Source: Phycisphaerales bacterium AB-hyl4 (lineage in GTDB: Bacteria; Planctomycetota; Phycisphaerae; Phycisphaerales; Phycisphaeraceae). From it: 64,000 nucleotides of DNA. Made by a program: the position numbers and the translations under genes. Position 1 is the first letter of the stretch, and the number at the start of each line of letters is the position of its first letter. Below the pieces are notes generated by a model. The model was given only the letters and a program-made list of their open reading frames with translations, was not told the origin of the DNA and searched no databases. Location: NCBI GenBank assembly GCA_041821185.1, contig JBGUBD010000014.1:1-64000 (forward strand), in the 5' to 3' direction. Below, one piece after another: positions 52,262 through 61,080 of this stretch.

Positions 52262-53215
52262 CTAGCCCGGATTATGCATGGCCCCATTGAAAAAACGGCC
52301 TTCGTGTGTTCTAACTCGGTCACCACAACAGAGTTTGATCCGCACGGAGGCCGATGATGTCGCAGCAGACTGTCGGTCAGTTGACCTTTGAGTTTCTCCC
52401 ACATTCGCCGGTCGTTGTCCAGTCGCATTCAGGGCAGATCAGCACCGATGCCGGGCTGCTGCCCATTCGCCAGTTCGATCAGCGCTGGTGTTATACGCAG
52501 CGCCTTGCGGCGTGCCTGAAGCAGGTCGCTCAGCCGTTGATGGATAAGGCGCAACGCCGCTACGACCACACGGGCGTGAAGCAGCGTCTGTTCATGCGCT
52601 TCCGCTACGCCGCGGAGAGTTGGCCGCACGAACGCACCGTGATCGCCAAGGCCGAGTGCCACGCCGGCGGCACGAACCTGCGATTCGTGATCACCAGCCT
52701 CGACGTGCCGGGCAAACGTCAGGTGCGGCAGACCTATGACGATTACGTGCAGCGCGGCGAGAGCGAGCAGCGGATGGACGAACTGAAAAACGGCCTGCAT
52801 GCCGACCGCCTGAGTTGCCATCGCTTCAAGGCCAACTTCCTGCGACTGCTGCTGCACACCGCCGCGTTCAATCTGCTCAACGCGTTGCGTGATCACGCCG
52901 GCTTGCCGACGCTGCTGCGTCGCGCTCAGCCGGGCACGTGGCGAAGCCATGTGATCAAGGTGGCTGCGACGATCGTGCAGACGACGCGCCGGGTGTTGGT
53001 GTCGTTGGCGGCGCAGTGGCCGTTCGCCCATCTCAATCACGCGGTGTCCCGCCGTGCGTTGCAGAGCCTGCCGGCTCCCTGATCGCCCCGACAAGGCGAG
53101 ATCATCGGCTGGGGGAAAGGGGGCGGTCCGCGCCGACCTCGGCCCAGCCCGCCTGAAATGCCGCCGCGTTCAAACATCACGCATCAATGACACGGCGACG
53201 AATAATGCGGGCTAG
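52262..53215 (+). mobile_element. IS1380-family insertion sequence, internally deleted
   Basis: Imperfect terminal inverted repeats are visible: left CTAGCCCGGATTATGC (52262-52277) and the complement of right GAATAATGCGGGCTAG (53200-53215), matching at 14 of 16 positions. The element is 954 bp, whereas intact IS1380 members are around 1.6-1.7 kb. No matching target duplication is seen (left flank CGATA, right flank GGGGC). It lies just after the HsdR fragment. Confidence 0.72.
52357..53082 (+). pseudogene. IS1380-family transposase with internal deletion
   Basis: From the ATG at 52357, 241 codons remain in frame. The start LTFEFLPHSPVVVQSHSGQI and the end QRMDELKNGLHADRLSCHRF plus FLRLLLHTAAFNLL are the N- and C-terminal landmarks of IS1380 transposases. 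The central ~200 residues with most of the DDE catalytic core are absent: AQRRYDHTG is joined directly to the QRLFMRFRYAAESWP region. The frame survives the deletion but the enzyme should be inactive. Confidence 0.72.
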
Positions 53216-53283
53216 GGGCTCACACGTAGGAAGCTGTCTCCTCCTTCAGCCCAAGGAAATAATTCAGTATAATGAAATAATAT

Positions 53284-53333
53284 TTGGTAAAGGTGTTGAT
53301 TTTTTCTTTTTACCAATGTACTTTACGTGTAAA
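53284..53333. promoter_or_regulatory. Inverted repeats upstream of the second LacI gene
   Basis: TTGGTAAA (53284-53291) and TTTACCAA (53309-53316) form perfect 8-bp arms across a T-rich 17-nt loop. TTTAC-GT-GTAAA (53322-53333) is a separate dyad 13 nt before the start codon. The second resembles a LacI-family operator; the first could be a hairpin or a wide-spaced operator. Autoregulation is inferred. Confidence 0.5.
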
Positions 53334-53346
53334 CGAGGTGACAGGA

Positions 53347-54474
53347 ATGCCCCCTACACGAACCCAAATCGCAAAGCGGTCGAACGTCTCCGTCTCGCTG
53401 GTTTCGCGTGTCTTGAATGGTGATCCGACGCTGCGAGTGCGGGAAGAAACCCGCAACCGCATCGTGGCGGTTTACAACGAAATGGGGGGGGGGGGAGACC
53501 CCGGGGAGGCAAGCGAAGCTGAGCAGGAACCGCGTCGAATTTCGCAGCGGCTGGCGCACAACATCGTATTGCCGATGGATCGGGCTTTCGAAAATCTGTC
53601 AAAGCCGCTGTTTACCAGCACGGTAGCCGTGCTCGTGCAGAATCTGCAGGCGGAACTTCAAAAGGCAGGCTTTCGCTTGAGCGTTGTCTTCTTCGATCCA
53701 CACCGTCGTCGCCAATGGTTTAAAGAGCTGTTGGGTGCGAAAAACTACGGGGATGGCCTGTTGCTGCTGGGTGGCGTCCTGAATGACGAGTTTGCTCGGT
53801 TGCTCATCCGGAGCGGTTACCCACACGTCAGTATCGACTCTCGTGACGAGCAGCGAGGGGCTCATACGGTCATGGTGCATAGCCTTGGCGGAATGAGGCT
53901 TGCCGTTCAACATCTGCGCGAGTTGGGGCATCAGCGCATTGGCTTTTTGGGGCCTCGGGAAGCCCCGCGGTTACCCCAGTTTACCATGGCAATGTGTGAA
54001 GCCCATATGCCGATAGAAGAGGCCTGGCATTGTTTTGCTCCTGGTTACGATGTGGCGATGTCGGAAGATGATTGGCGAACGATCGGCCGGGATGTCATGG
54101 GGCATTGCATTGACGGTCGAGTCGCACGGGACGTCGGGCATGCGACGGCATTCATCTGCCACAACGACCGTCTTGCCTTGGGGGCGGTTGATGCGCTGCG
54201 GCAGCGCGGCTTGGAGCCGGGCAAGGATCTGTCTCTAGTCGGCTACGACAATATGGAAGATCGCATTCACGAAGCAGCGCCGGCTGTGCCGATTTTGAGC
54301 ACGATCGACAATCCGATGGACCTTGTCGGGCAGATTTGCGCGCGTCGTCTGATCAACCAGATCGTACATGGCCAGCACGATGTCGTTCATGAGTATGTTC
54401 CTACAAAGCTGATCGTTCGCCAGACAACGGGGATATGCGTTGAATCGCAATCACACATGATGGTTGCGAGGTAA
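53347..54474 (+). CDS. LacI-family transcriptional regulator with a poly-G tract in the hinge
   Basis: 375 residues from the ATG at 53347, with AGGTGACAGGA upstream. The HTH reads RTQIAKRSNVSVSLVSRVLN (residues ~5-24). Just after it, codons for MGGGG (residues 46-50) lie in a run of 12 consecutive G (53484-53495), where other LacI proteins have a sequence like LGYRPN. The effector domain follows, with GYPHVSIDSRDEQRGAH and the late LSLVGYDNMEDRIHEAAPAV. The frame is intact with 12 G; gain or loss of one G would remove the sensor domain. It probably regulates the DUF4838 locus. Confidence 0.88.
   Translation: MPPTRTQIAKRSNVSVSLVSRVLNGDPTLRVREETRNRIVAVYNEMGGGGDPGEASEAEQEPRRISQRLAHNIVLPMDRAFENLSKPLFTSTVAVLVQNLQAELQKAGFRLSVVFFDPHRRRQWFKELLGAKNYGDGLLLLGGVLNDEFARLLIRSGYPHVSIDSRDEQRGAHTVMVHSLGGMRLAVQHLRELGHQRIGFLGPREAPRLPQFTMAMCEAHMPIEEAWHCFAPGYDVAMSEDDWRTIGRDVMGHCIDGRVARDVGHATAFICHNDRLALGAVDALRQRGLEPGKDLSLVGYDNMEDRIHEAAPAVPILSTIDNPMDLVGQICARRLINQIVHGQHDVVHEYVPTKLIVRQTTGICVESQSHMMVAR
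53484..53495 (+). repeat. Homopolymeric tract of 12 G inside a LacI coding region
   Basis: Twelve consecutive G follow GAAAT and lie in frame in the linker between DNA-binding and sensor domains. Long G tracts in coding sequence are classical sites of slipped-strand mispairing. It is also a common place for base-calling or assembly error. Confidence 0.85.
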
Positions 54475-54567
54475 CGGCAGGGGATAAGGCTTCTGTTGCC
54501 TGGCTTGATATAGAGTATCCAATCCATATTATCTTCATCACTTATCGTACCTGGAAGGAGCGTAGAG

Positions 54568-55299
54568 ATGCGTCGAGAAAAGGGTTTTACGCTGATCGAA
54601 TTGCTGGTGGTTATTAGTATTACCTCGCTATTAATCGCAATTCTCTTGCCGGCGCTGAGCGCCGCACGGAGGTCGGCGCAGGCGATCGAGTGCATGAGTA
54701 AGCTGCGGCAAATTGGGATAGGCATGCAAGTCTACAGTTTTGACCATGATGACTATTTTCCTCCGGCTCGATTCGAGTATCTCGGGACTACCAACTATTA
54801 CTGGGCGCACATGCTCGATCGCCGTGAGTATTTCCCTGCCGGCGCAGACTGGGAAAATCACCTGTGCCCTCAAGCTCCGAACAAGGGGAGGACAGGTCTA
54901 TTCGGCTTCCCCGGCTGGAACTGGTGGTTTACTTCCTACGGGTACAACATCCACTACGTCGGCGGATCCTACTTTGAGTCTGGAGTGAGTAATGACACGC
55001 CGGCAAAAACGATGCAAATTCGAAATCCGTCAACGACGTTGGTGCTTGCCGATGCGTCCAGTGCGAATGCTACCGGATACTTTGCCGACGAATACACGGG
55101 TTACAATCACATCTGGTCGACTTCCACGATCGCCAATTCCGGCCGACCGGATCCACGTCATAGCGACGCGGCGAACATCGCGTGGGCGGACGGGCACGCC
55201 AGTGCCGTGAAATCCCCCACAGGTCAGTGGCAAGGCCTGTATGAAGAAGGTGTGCTTGGGAACCCAAACTATGCTGGCAACGCTTGGGACCGAAACTAG
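54568..55299 (+). CDS. Pseudopilin-like protein with H-x9-DG motif, second copy
   Basis: 243 residues with GGAAGGAG upstream of the ATG. The leader is very short (MRREKG), then FTLIELLVVISITSLLIAIL, the hydrophobic helix, and a globular part with CMSKLRQIGIGMQVYSFDHD. The late HSDAANIAWADGHAS is the H-x9-DG signature. Unlike the first pseudopilin it has the normal short leader. It sits between the LacI regulator and the DUF4838 exported protein, matching the arrangement at 4942. Confidence 0.87.
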   Translation: MRREKGFTLIELLVVISITSLLIAILLPALSAARRSAQAIECMSKLRQIGIGMQVYSFDHDDYFPPARFEYLGTTNYYWAHMLDRREYFPAGADWENHLCPQAPNKGRTGLFGFPGWNWWFTSYGYNIHYVGGSYFESGVSNDTPAKTMQIRNPSTTLVLADASSANATGYFADEYTGYNHIWSTSTIANSGRPDPRHSDAANIAWADGHASAVKSPTGQWQGLYEEGVLGNPNYAGNAWDRN

Positions 55300-55350
55300 A
55301 TCACTCCGCACCGGATGTCCGCCGTCGGAGACACCGCGAAAGGATTCAGC

Positions 55351-57936
55351 ATGGGTTTTTCAGAATGCGTAGCCGCGTTATCGAACGCGGTCGACTGCTC
55401 GAAACGGATCGGCTCCTCTGTACATGCGTGCCCGGAGGTCTTCGTCATATCTCGGGCTCCTGCCTGGATGCTGGCCATACTAGTCATGGCAAGCGTTGTG
55501 TCAGGCCATGAATCGCCAGCGATGACACTGGTGGATAGGGGCGAGGCGCGGGTCGTTGTGGTGGTGGCGGATGAGCCGACTGCCATCTCGCTTCTCGCCG
55601 TCGATGAACTGGTATTGCATGTGGAAAAGGCGACGGGCGTCACATTGCCTGTCGCTCGCGAGTCCAGCATTCCAGACGGCTATGGATCACGTCTCTACTT
55701 GGGGAACACCAAGGCTGCTGCCGCGCAAGGTATCGATTCTGAGAGCATGGAGCCGGATGCATTCCTGCTGAGGACGGTAGAGGCCGATCTGTATGTGGTG
55801 GGCAGAGAGGATGGCCTGCTTGTAAGTAAGCCAGTCATGTACGGCACCGGCTCGTATGGATACAGCGGAACACTGTTCGGCGTTTACGAAGTGCTGGAAC
55901 GGTACGTGGGGGTGCGGTGGTTGTGGCCAGGTGATCTGGGTACCTATGTGCCCCGCACGAAGGCGGTGGTGATCGATTCGCTTGATGAAATGGTGCGAAT
56001 GAAGCTGCAGCGCCGCCAATTCGGCGTGTCGTGGATTCGGAGGGCAGTTGAAAACTATTCGTCCCGCATGGAACGGATTGCCTTTTCGGAAGACGGGCTC
56101 CGAAACTACGCTCGAGACCTGGAGGTGTATCTGAGGCGGCACAGGGTTGGGGGCGACCGCTCCCATCCATATGTAGACCACCGCTTCCATGATTGGTGGA
56201 GTCGCTACGGAAAGGAACACCCCGAGTGGTTTATGATGAACAAGGCGGGCGAGCGCACGGGGCCAGCCTTGTGTGTGTCCAATCCAGACTTGCACCGTTT
56301 CATCGTGGATCAGGCTTGGGATGGCAGCGCCGAAGACCGATGGCATCTAAACATTGGAGAAGTCGATGTCCGGGTGTATTGCCAGTGCGAAACGTGCCTG
56401 GAGTGGGATCGGCCTCAGCCGAAGGGGTTTGCCGAATACTCTACATCGAATCGCTATGCCCGGTTTTGGAAGGCGGTGCGAGACCTGGCAGTGGAACGCA
56501 ATCCGAAGGCGCTTCCTAAAACCTTTCTGTACATGAATTACACTCATGCCCCCACGATCGACATTGATCTTTCAGGTATCTATGGAGAGTTTGTTCCATG
56601 GTTTTCGGGATTTAATCCGTATTACCCAATGCCCGACAGGGAGCACGCATATCTGAAGCAGCAGTGGCGTGACTGGAGTCGGACTGGCATTACGATGGCG
56701 TACCGTCCGAACTATCTGCTGGGTGGGTACGTGTTGCCGCATCTGAGCACGTGGCAGGCTGGGGATATGTTTCAGTTCGCATACCGGCATGGAATGGTCG
56801 GCCATTACTATGATTCACTCTGGGGGCAGTGGGCAGTACGGGGGCCGATGTATTACATCCACATGCGCCTCTCAGCCGACCCGGAGGCGGACATCGAGGT
56901 GTTGCGTGAGGAATTTTTTTCCTCGTTCGGCCCAGCGGCAAAAGAAGTAGAAGCATATTTCAATTACTGGGAGTCATACTCTCGGCATGAAGCTCCAAGA
57001 GGTGGGGTGGATTGGCACGACCCAAGGCGGGCGCATATGGCCTATCCCCCAGAAGTGTTCGGTCCTGCCGAGCGGATTCTTGATAGGGCAATGAGCGCTG
57101 CGCGTGAGAGTGCGAGTAGCGAATTCTCTGAGCGCGTGGAGTTTCTCCAGTCGGGCTTGAAGCATACGCGGCTGTCATTGGAATTCATCGGCACGCTCGG
57201 GCATCAGGGTGCGATCCCTCGGGATGATAAGGAGCGGTTTCGTACCGTTCGTGAAGCGATGGAGAGGTTGGTTCAGTTTCGGCGTGCACACGAACACATG
57301 TATATCGCCGATTATGTCGCTGCTGCTACGATTGAGATGAATCGAATCGACTTGGACGTGCTTTATGAAGCGTTCGAAGATGTGAGGGTAGATGCCGCGT
57401 CTGACTCTGCTGAAATGCCTTGGGGGCAGTGGTACTTCCGAAAGGATGAGCAGGGTGTGGGTATAAAGCAGGAGTGGTTTATCGCAGACCTGGATAAGAC
57501 TAGCAAAGGCATTCAACAGTACGACGATGGCGGCGTTGCGTACTTGATCGACCGTCAGTACTGGATGCCTGTGCGGGTGCCTGCCCGACTGTCCGAAACG
57601 CCTGCGGGGGACTACCTGGGCTACGGCTGGTATGTAACTACATTCAATATGCCCAAGTTATGGACGGAACAGTCGGTGCGTCTGCGGTTTGAAGGCGTTG
57701 ACGAACAAGCGTGGGTCTATGTCAACGGGAAGATGGTTGGCGAGCATACGGTCGAATCTGAGAACAAGCCTGTCGAGGAACTTTGGGACCGTCCGTTTGA
57801 AATAGAAGTGGCCTCGGAAAGCTTTATACCGAATGGTGAAAACCTGCTTGTCGTGCGGATACACGCTTCGTCTGGAGCTGCAGGGATATGGGGCCCCGTT
57901 CAGGTGTATGTGATGGACGCGGAGCCCGCTGACTAA
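55351..57936 (+). CDS. Exported DUF4838 protein, probable glycan-active enzyme
   Basis: 861 residues from the ATG at 55351 (AAAGGA upstream); ATGs at 55315 and 55468 are possible, the last giving a compact signal (MLAILVMASVVSGHES). The start of the mature protein (LVDRGEARVVVVVADEPTAI, DELVLHVEKATGVTLPVARE) is like the N-terminal domain of GH67 alpha-glucuronidases. The central region, with YGYSGTLFGVYEVLERYVGV and NIGEVDVRVYCQCETCLEWD, is typical DUF4838. The end (WYVTTFNMPKLWTEQSVRLR, WVYVNGKMVGEH) is a GH2-like carbohydrate-binding fold. Uronate-containing polysaccharide is a plausible substrate by family resemblance. Confidence 0.82.
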   Translation: MGFSECVAALSNAVDCSKRIGSSVHACPEVFVISRAPAWMLAILVMASVVSGHESPAMTLVDRGEARVVVVVADEPTAISLLAVDELVLHVEKATGVTLPVARESSIPDGYGSRLYLGNTKAAAAQGIDSESMEPDAFLLRTVEADLYVVGREDGLLVSKPVMYGTGSYGYSGTLFGVYEVLERYVGVRWLWPGDLGTYVPRTKAVVIDSLDEMVRMKLQRRQFGVSWIRRAVENYSSRMERIAFSEDGLRNYARDLEVYLRRHRVGGDRSHPYVDHRFHDWWSRYGKEHPEWFMMNKAGERTGPALCVSNPDLHRFIVDQAWDGSAEDRWHLNIGEVDVRVYCQCETCLEWDRPQPKGFAEYSTSNRYARFWKAVRDLAVERNPKALPKTFLYMNYTHAPTIDIDLSGIYGEFVPWFSGFNPYYPMPDREHAYLKQQWRDWSRTGITMAYRPNYLLGGYVLPHLSTWQAGDMFQFAYRHGMVGHYYDSLWGQWAVRGPMYYIHMRLSADPEADIEVLREEFFSSFGPAAKEVEAYFNYWESYSRHEAPRGGVDWHDPRRAHMAYPPEVFGPAERILDRAMSAARESASSEFSERVEFLQSGLKHTRLSLEFIGTLGHQGAIPRDDKERFRTVREAMERLVQFRRAHEHMYIADYVAAATIEMNRIDLDVLYEAFEDVRVDAASDSAEMPWGQWYFRKDEQGVGIKQEWFIADLDKTSKGIQQYDDGGVAYLIDRQYWMPVRVPARLSETPAGDYLGYGWYVTTFNMPKLWTEQSVRLRFEGVDEQAWVYVNGKMVGEHTVESENKPVEELWDRPFEIEVASESFIPNGENLLVVRIHASSGAAGIWGPVQVYVMDAEPAD

Positions 57937-58069
57937 ACGTGGGGAAGACAAACAGGGCGTAAGTCGTATTGTCTGAAAACGAGGCAGGGATCCCGGCCCG
58001 CTGTGTGTTGAGCAGGAGTCGGAGTACGGGCGGGTGGATGCGTGCCGAGCCCCTACGGCGACGGGGCCA

Positions 58070-58140
58070 GGGACGGTTTTCCGAAGTGCTTCGCCTGACC
58101 GAGCGCGAGCGTCGCGACGTGGGCGACTTTCTCGTCCGGC
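58070..58140 (+). pseudogene. Fragment of a DapA-family gene
   Basis: The plus frame reads FSEVLRLTERERRDVGDFLV, which parallels SEVLRLSDRERRQVAEHLCK in the intact DapA-like gene at 59209-60150, with clear nucleotide similarity as well. Only about 24 codons remain. It is therefore a relic of a paralogue or of an older duplication. Confidence 0.6.
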
Positions 58141-58147
58141 ATGCCGG

Positions 58148-58219
58148 CCGGCCTCGCTGGGGCTGATGCTGATCGGCGGCGCGTGTATGATGCTGCGGCG
58201 CAGGCACGGCGTCGCGTGA
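58148..58219 (+). pseudogene. Orphan PEP-CTERM tail
   Basis: The frame ends PASLGLMLIGGACMMLRRR then HGVA and a stop, a typical PEP-CTERM C-terminus (PxS, hydrophobic helix, Arg cluster) with Arg in place of the first Glu. No secreted protein body precedes it; the upstream match is to a DapA-like gene in another frame. It is a fragment from a lost sorting-domain gene. Confidence 0.55.
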
Positions 58220-58310
58220 GTTGACGGAATGTTTCTGTTTATCGCAGGCGCAAGAGCGCGACTGGCCGTGCTCTTGCGTCCTTCGTTCGCTTGTTGTGAA
58301 GGGCGTGGTG

Positions 58311-59105
58311 ATGTGGTGGCATGAGACATCCTGGCCGACGATAGACGCGTTGCCGAAGGATCGGCCGGTGGTGATTCCGCTTGGTGCCTGCGAGCAGCAC
58401 GGCCGACACCTGCCCGTGTTCGTTGACACGATTCAGGTCACCGCCATCGCCGAGCAGGTCGAGCGTCGCCTGGCCGAGCAGGTCATCGTTACGCCCACGT
58501 TCTGGCTGGGCTCGTCGCATCATCACCTGGACTTCCCTGGCACGGTCAGCGTTCGGCCGACGCTTTACACCCAGGTGATCCAGGACGTCGCACGCAGCAT
58601 CCTCCGCGCCGGCTTCCGACGCTTGTTCTTCCTCAACGGCCACGGCGGCAACGAAGTGCCCGGCGCTCAAGCCTTGGCGGACCTGGTTGCCACGGACGAC
58701 CTGGCCGACGCGGCGCACCTGACCTTCGCCTCCTGGTGGCAGGTCGGCGGGCAGAGTCTCAAAGCCGATCGGCACGATATGGCATCGCCCCAGATTACGC
58801 ATGCCTGCGAATATGAAACCTCGATGATGCTGTTCCTTCGCCCCGACCTCGTCCAGCAACAGTTGGCACAGGACGTTGAATTGGTGCTCGACAAGCAGTG
58901 GTGCGTCACCGGCGGGGTTAAGGTGTTCCGCCGATTCCATCGCCTCACCGACACGGGCAACATGGGATCGCCTTCGACTGCCAGCAGTGAAAAAGGCCAA
59001 TCCATCTGCAATGCCGTAGTGGATGACATCGTGGCGTTCCTTGAGTCATTCGCTGGATGGCCTGACCTGCCGGCCCAAGGCCCAGTCCGCCAGGGTGGCC
59101 AGTGA
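58311..59105 (+). CDS. Creatininase-family amidohydrolase
   Basis: 264 residues from the ATG at 58311, preceded by GAAGGGCG. The metal site is seen in LGACEQHGRHLPVFVDT (Glu, His, Asp) and NGHGGNE (His and the adjacent glycines), as in creatininase and related amide hydrolases; ETSMMLFLRPDL contributes another Glu. Members open cyclic amides or lactams or hydrolyse formamides; many are linked to sugar-acid loci. Cytoplasmic. It starts a run of closely spaced catabolic genes. Confidence 0.82.
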   Translation: MWWHETSWPTIDALPKDRPVVIPLGACEQHGRHLPVFVDTIQVTAIAEQVERRLAEQVIVTPTFWLGSSHHHLDFPGTVSVRPTLYTQVIQDVARSILRAGFRRLFFLNGHGGNEVPGAQALADLVATDDLADAAHLTFASWWQVGGQSLKADRHDMASPQITHACEYETSMMLFLRPDLVQQQLAQDVELVLDKQWCVTGGVKVFRRFHRLTDTGNMGSPSTASSEKGQSICNAVVDDIVAFLESFAGWPDLPAQGPVRQGGQ

Positions 59106-59208
59106 CTGCCGAATACGATCCGTACAATCCACTTTTGGCCTGAGCATGACGAACTCATGCAAGCGTCGTATCAATCACGAATCACCGCTACGAATAGGAA
59201 ATGTTGCC

Positions 59209-60150
59209 ATGGGCGGCCCTGACGTCAACCCGACCAAGAACCTTCGCGGTGTGCTGCCTGTCTTTCAGATGCCATACCACGATGACGAATCGATCGACTA
59301 CACAACGCTCGATCAGCACATCGACTGGATCTACGAGCAAGGGGCCCACGGCCTCGTGTTCGCCATGGTTTCGGAAGTGCTTCGCCTTTCCGACAGGGAA
59401 CGACGTCAGGTGGCAGAGCATCTTTGCAAGACCAACCGCGACCGGGGGGCCGTGATCATCAGCGTTGGCGCGGAAAGCACCCACACGGCCTGCGAACTGG
59501 CCCGGCATGCCGAATCGGTCGGCGCCGATGCGATCATGGCCATCCCCCCCGTCTCGACCGCTATCGACGAAGCGGAACTGCGTCACTACTACGACCGCCT
59601 CGCAAATGCGTTGACCATTCCCGTCATCGTCCAGGACGCCAGCGGGTATGTCGGCAAGCCCATGTCGATCGACTTCCAGGCGGCGCTGCGCCGCGACCTG
59701 GGCGACCGCATCATGTTCAAGCCCGAAGCCACTCCCATCGGCCCGCGGCTGTCCGCCCTGCGTGAAGCAACGGCAGGTCAGGCTGACATCTTTGAAGGCA
59801 CGGGGGGGATCGCCCTGGTCGACAGCTACCGTCGCGGCATCGTCGGAACCATGCCCGGCGGCGACCTCGTCTGGGCCCTCGCCGCGTTGTGGCAGGCGCT
59901 GGAGGCCGGCGACGACCAGCGCACTTACCGTATCTCGCTGCCGCTCTCGTCACTGGTGGCGATCCAGACCAGCCTCGACAGCTTCCTCGCGGTCGAAAAG
60001 TACCTGCTGCAGAAACAGGGCGTGTTCCCGAACACAGTCGTGCGCGGGCCGCGCGGCTACCAGCTCGATGAGGAAACCCGACAGGAGGTCGATCGACTGT
60101 TCGATCTGCTCACCGCTTCGGTCTACGACATGGCAGGGGAGTCGGCATGA
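59209..60150 (+). CDS. DapA-family (dihydrodipicolinate synthase-like) aldolase
   Basis: 313 residues from the ATG at 59209 (AGGAAA upstream); the longer upstream frame overlaps the creatininase gene and lacks a good start. GVLPVFQMPYHDDESIDYTT starts the barrel. MFKPEATPIGPRL contains the probable Schiff-base Lys, and GGIALVDSYRRGIVGTMPGG lies near the end. The usual YNxP active-site motif is replaced by VQDASGY, as in subgroups acting on keto-deoxy sugar acids rather than lysine synthesis. It overlaps the next gene by 4 nt. Confidence 0.8.
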   Translation: MGGPDVNPTKNLRGVLPVFQMPYHDDESIDYTTLDQHIDWIYEQGAHGLVFAMVSEVLRLSDRERRQVAEHLCKTNRDRGAVIISVGAESTHTACELARHAESVGADAIMAIPPVSTAIDEAELRHYYDRLANALTIPVIVQDASGYVGKPMSIDFQAALRRDLGDRIMFKPEATPIGPRLSALREATAGQADIFEGTGGIALVDSYRRGIVGTMPGGDLVWALAALWQALEAGDDQRTYRISLPLSSLVAIQTSLDSFLAVEKYLLQKQGVFPNTVVRGPRGYQLDEETRQEVDRLFDLLTASVYDMAGESA

Positions 60151-61016
60151 TCATTGACGTGCACAGCCACGCGTGGCAGTACCCGCGCCATTTCAATGAT
60201 GACTTCCGCGAGCAGGCCCGCCAGGCACGCAACGGTGAGGAAGTCGACCTGACCGTGCAGTACGAGGCCTACGCCGCCGCTGCACCCGCCGAGACGCGCA
60301 ACATCGTGTTTGGGGGCAAGGCGCGATTGTCCGGCCTGTGGGTCGACGACGACTATGTCGCCGACTACGTCGCCCGCCACCCCGACCGCGTGCTCGGCTA
60401 CCTCTCCGTCGATCCCACGCAGGATGGCTACGAAAAAGACATGCGACGCGGCCATGAGGAGCTGGGCCTTTGTGGCATCAAGCTGTTGCCGATGTACGCC
60501 GGCTTCGAGCCGCAGGACGATCGGCTCGACCCGCTGTGGCGATACGCCGCCCGTCATCGCCTGCCCGTGTTGTTGCACACGGGCACGACCTTCATCCGGC
60601 AGGCGCCGCTGCATTGCACCTTGCCCCGGCACATCGATGCCGTGGCCCGACGCCATCCCGACGTGACGATTGTCATGGCTCACCTGGGCCACCCGTACGA
60701 AGGCGAGTGCGTGGCTGTGATTCGCAAGCATCCCAATGTCTATGCCGACATCAGCGCCCTGCACTACCGCCTCTATCAGCTTTACAACAGCCTGATGCTG
60801 GTACAGGAGTACGGTGTGTGGAACAAGCTCCTGTTCGGCAGCGACTATCCTTTCACCACCGTCAACGCGTCAATTGAGGGCCTGCGACACCTCAACGACA
60901 TGGTCGAGGGCACGTCTCTGCCTCGGCTGGACGAAAAGCAGATCGAAGCGCTGATCCATCGCGACAGCCTGCATCTGCTGGGCCTGGCGGACAAACTGCG
61001 TTCAGCATCCGCGTAA
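60147..61016 (+). CDS. Amidohydrolase-family metal-dependent hydrolase
   Basis: 289 residues, starting in the ATGA that ends the DapA-like gene. IIDVHSHAWQ gives the first metal motif (HxH), LLHTGTTFI and IVMAHLGHP carry further His residues, and LLFGSDYPF carries the late Asp. The pattern is that of the amidohydrolase_2 clan (lactonases and decarboxylases such as 4-sulfomuconolactonase types). A lactonase step on a sugar-acid lactone is plausible in this context (inference). Confidence 0.82.
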   Translation: MIIDVHSHAWQYPRHFNDDFREQARQARNGEEVDLTVQYEAYAAAAPAETRNIVFGGKARLSGLWVDDDYVADYVARHPDRVLGYLSVDPTQDGYEKDMRRGHEELGLCGIKLLPMYAGFEPQDDRLDPLWRYAARHRLPVLLHTGTTFIRQAPLHCTLPRHIDAVARRHPDVTIVMAHLGHPYEGECVAVIRKHPNVYADISALHYRLYQLYNSLMLVQEYGVWNKLLFGSDYPFTTVNASIEGLRHLNDMVEGTSLPRLDEKQIEALIHRDSLHLLGLADKLRSASA

Positions 61017-61080
61017 CGCGAGCCGTACGATAAACGCCGGGCAGCCGTGCCTGGTTGAATAAGCAGACGGAAGGACAACA

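Larger units (their letters stand above)
57937..58310 (+). other. Intergenic graveyard with fragments of two genes
   Basis: About 370 nt between the DUF4838 and creatininase-like genes hold no intact gene. Within them lie a short DapA-like fragment (58070-58140) and a PEP-CTERM tail (58148-58219), annotated separately. The remainder shows nothing I can support. Confidence 0.6.

Noticed and set aside
52262..53215. Target site duplication for the IS1380 element
   Set aside because: The bases outside the two inverted repeats do not match (CGATA versus GGGGC).
53284..53316. The T-rich hairpin as a terminator of the IS region
   Set aside because: Its arms lie directly upstream of a LacI start and ribosome site, so a regulatory role is more likely; the loop is T-rich, but no T-run follows the second arm.
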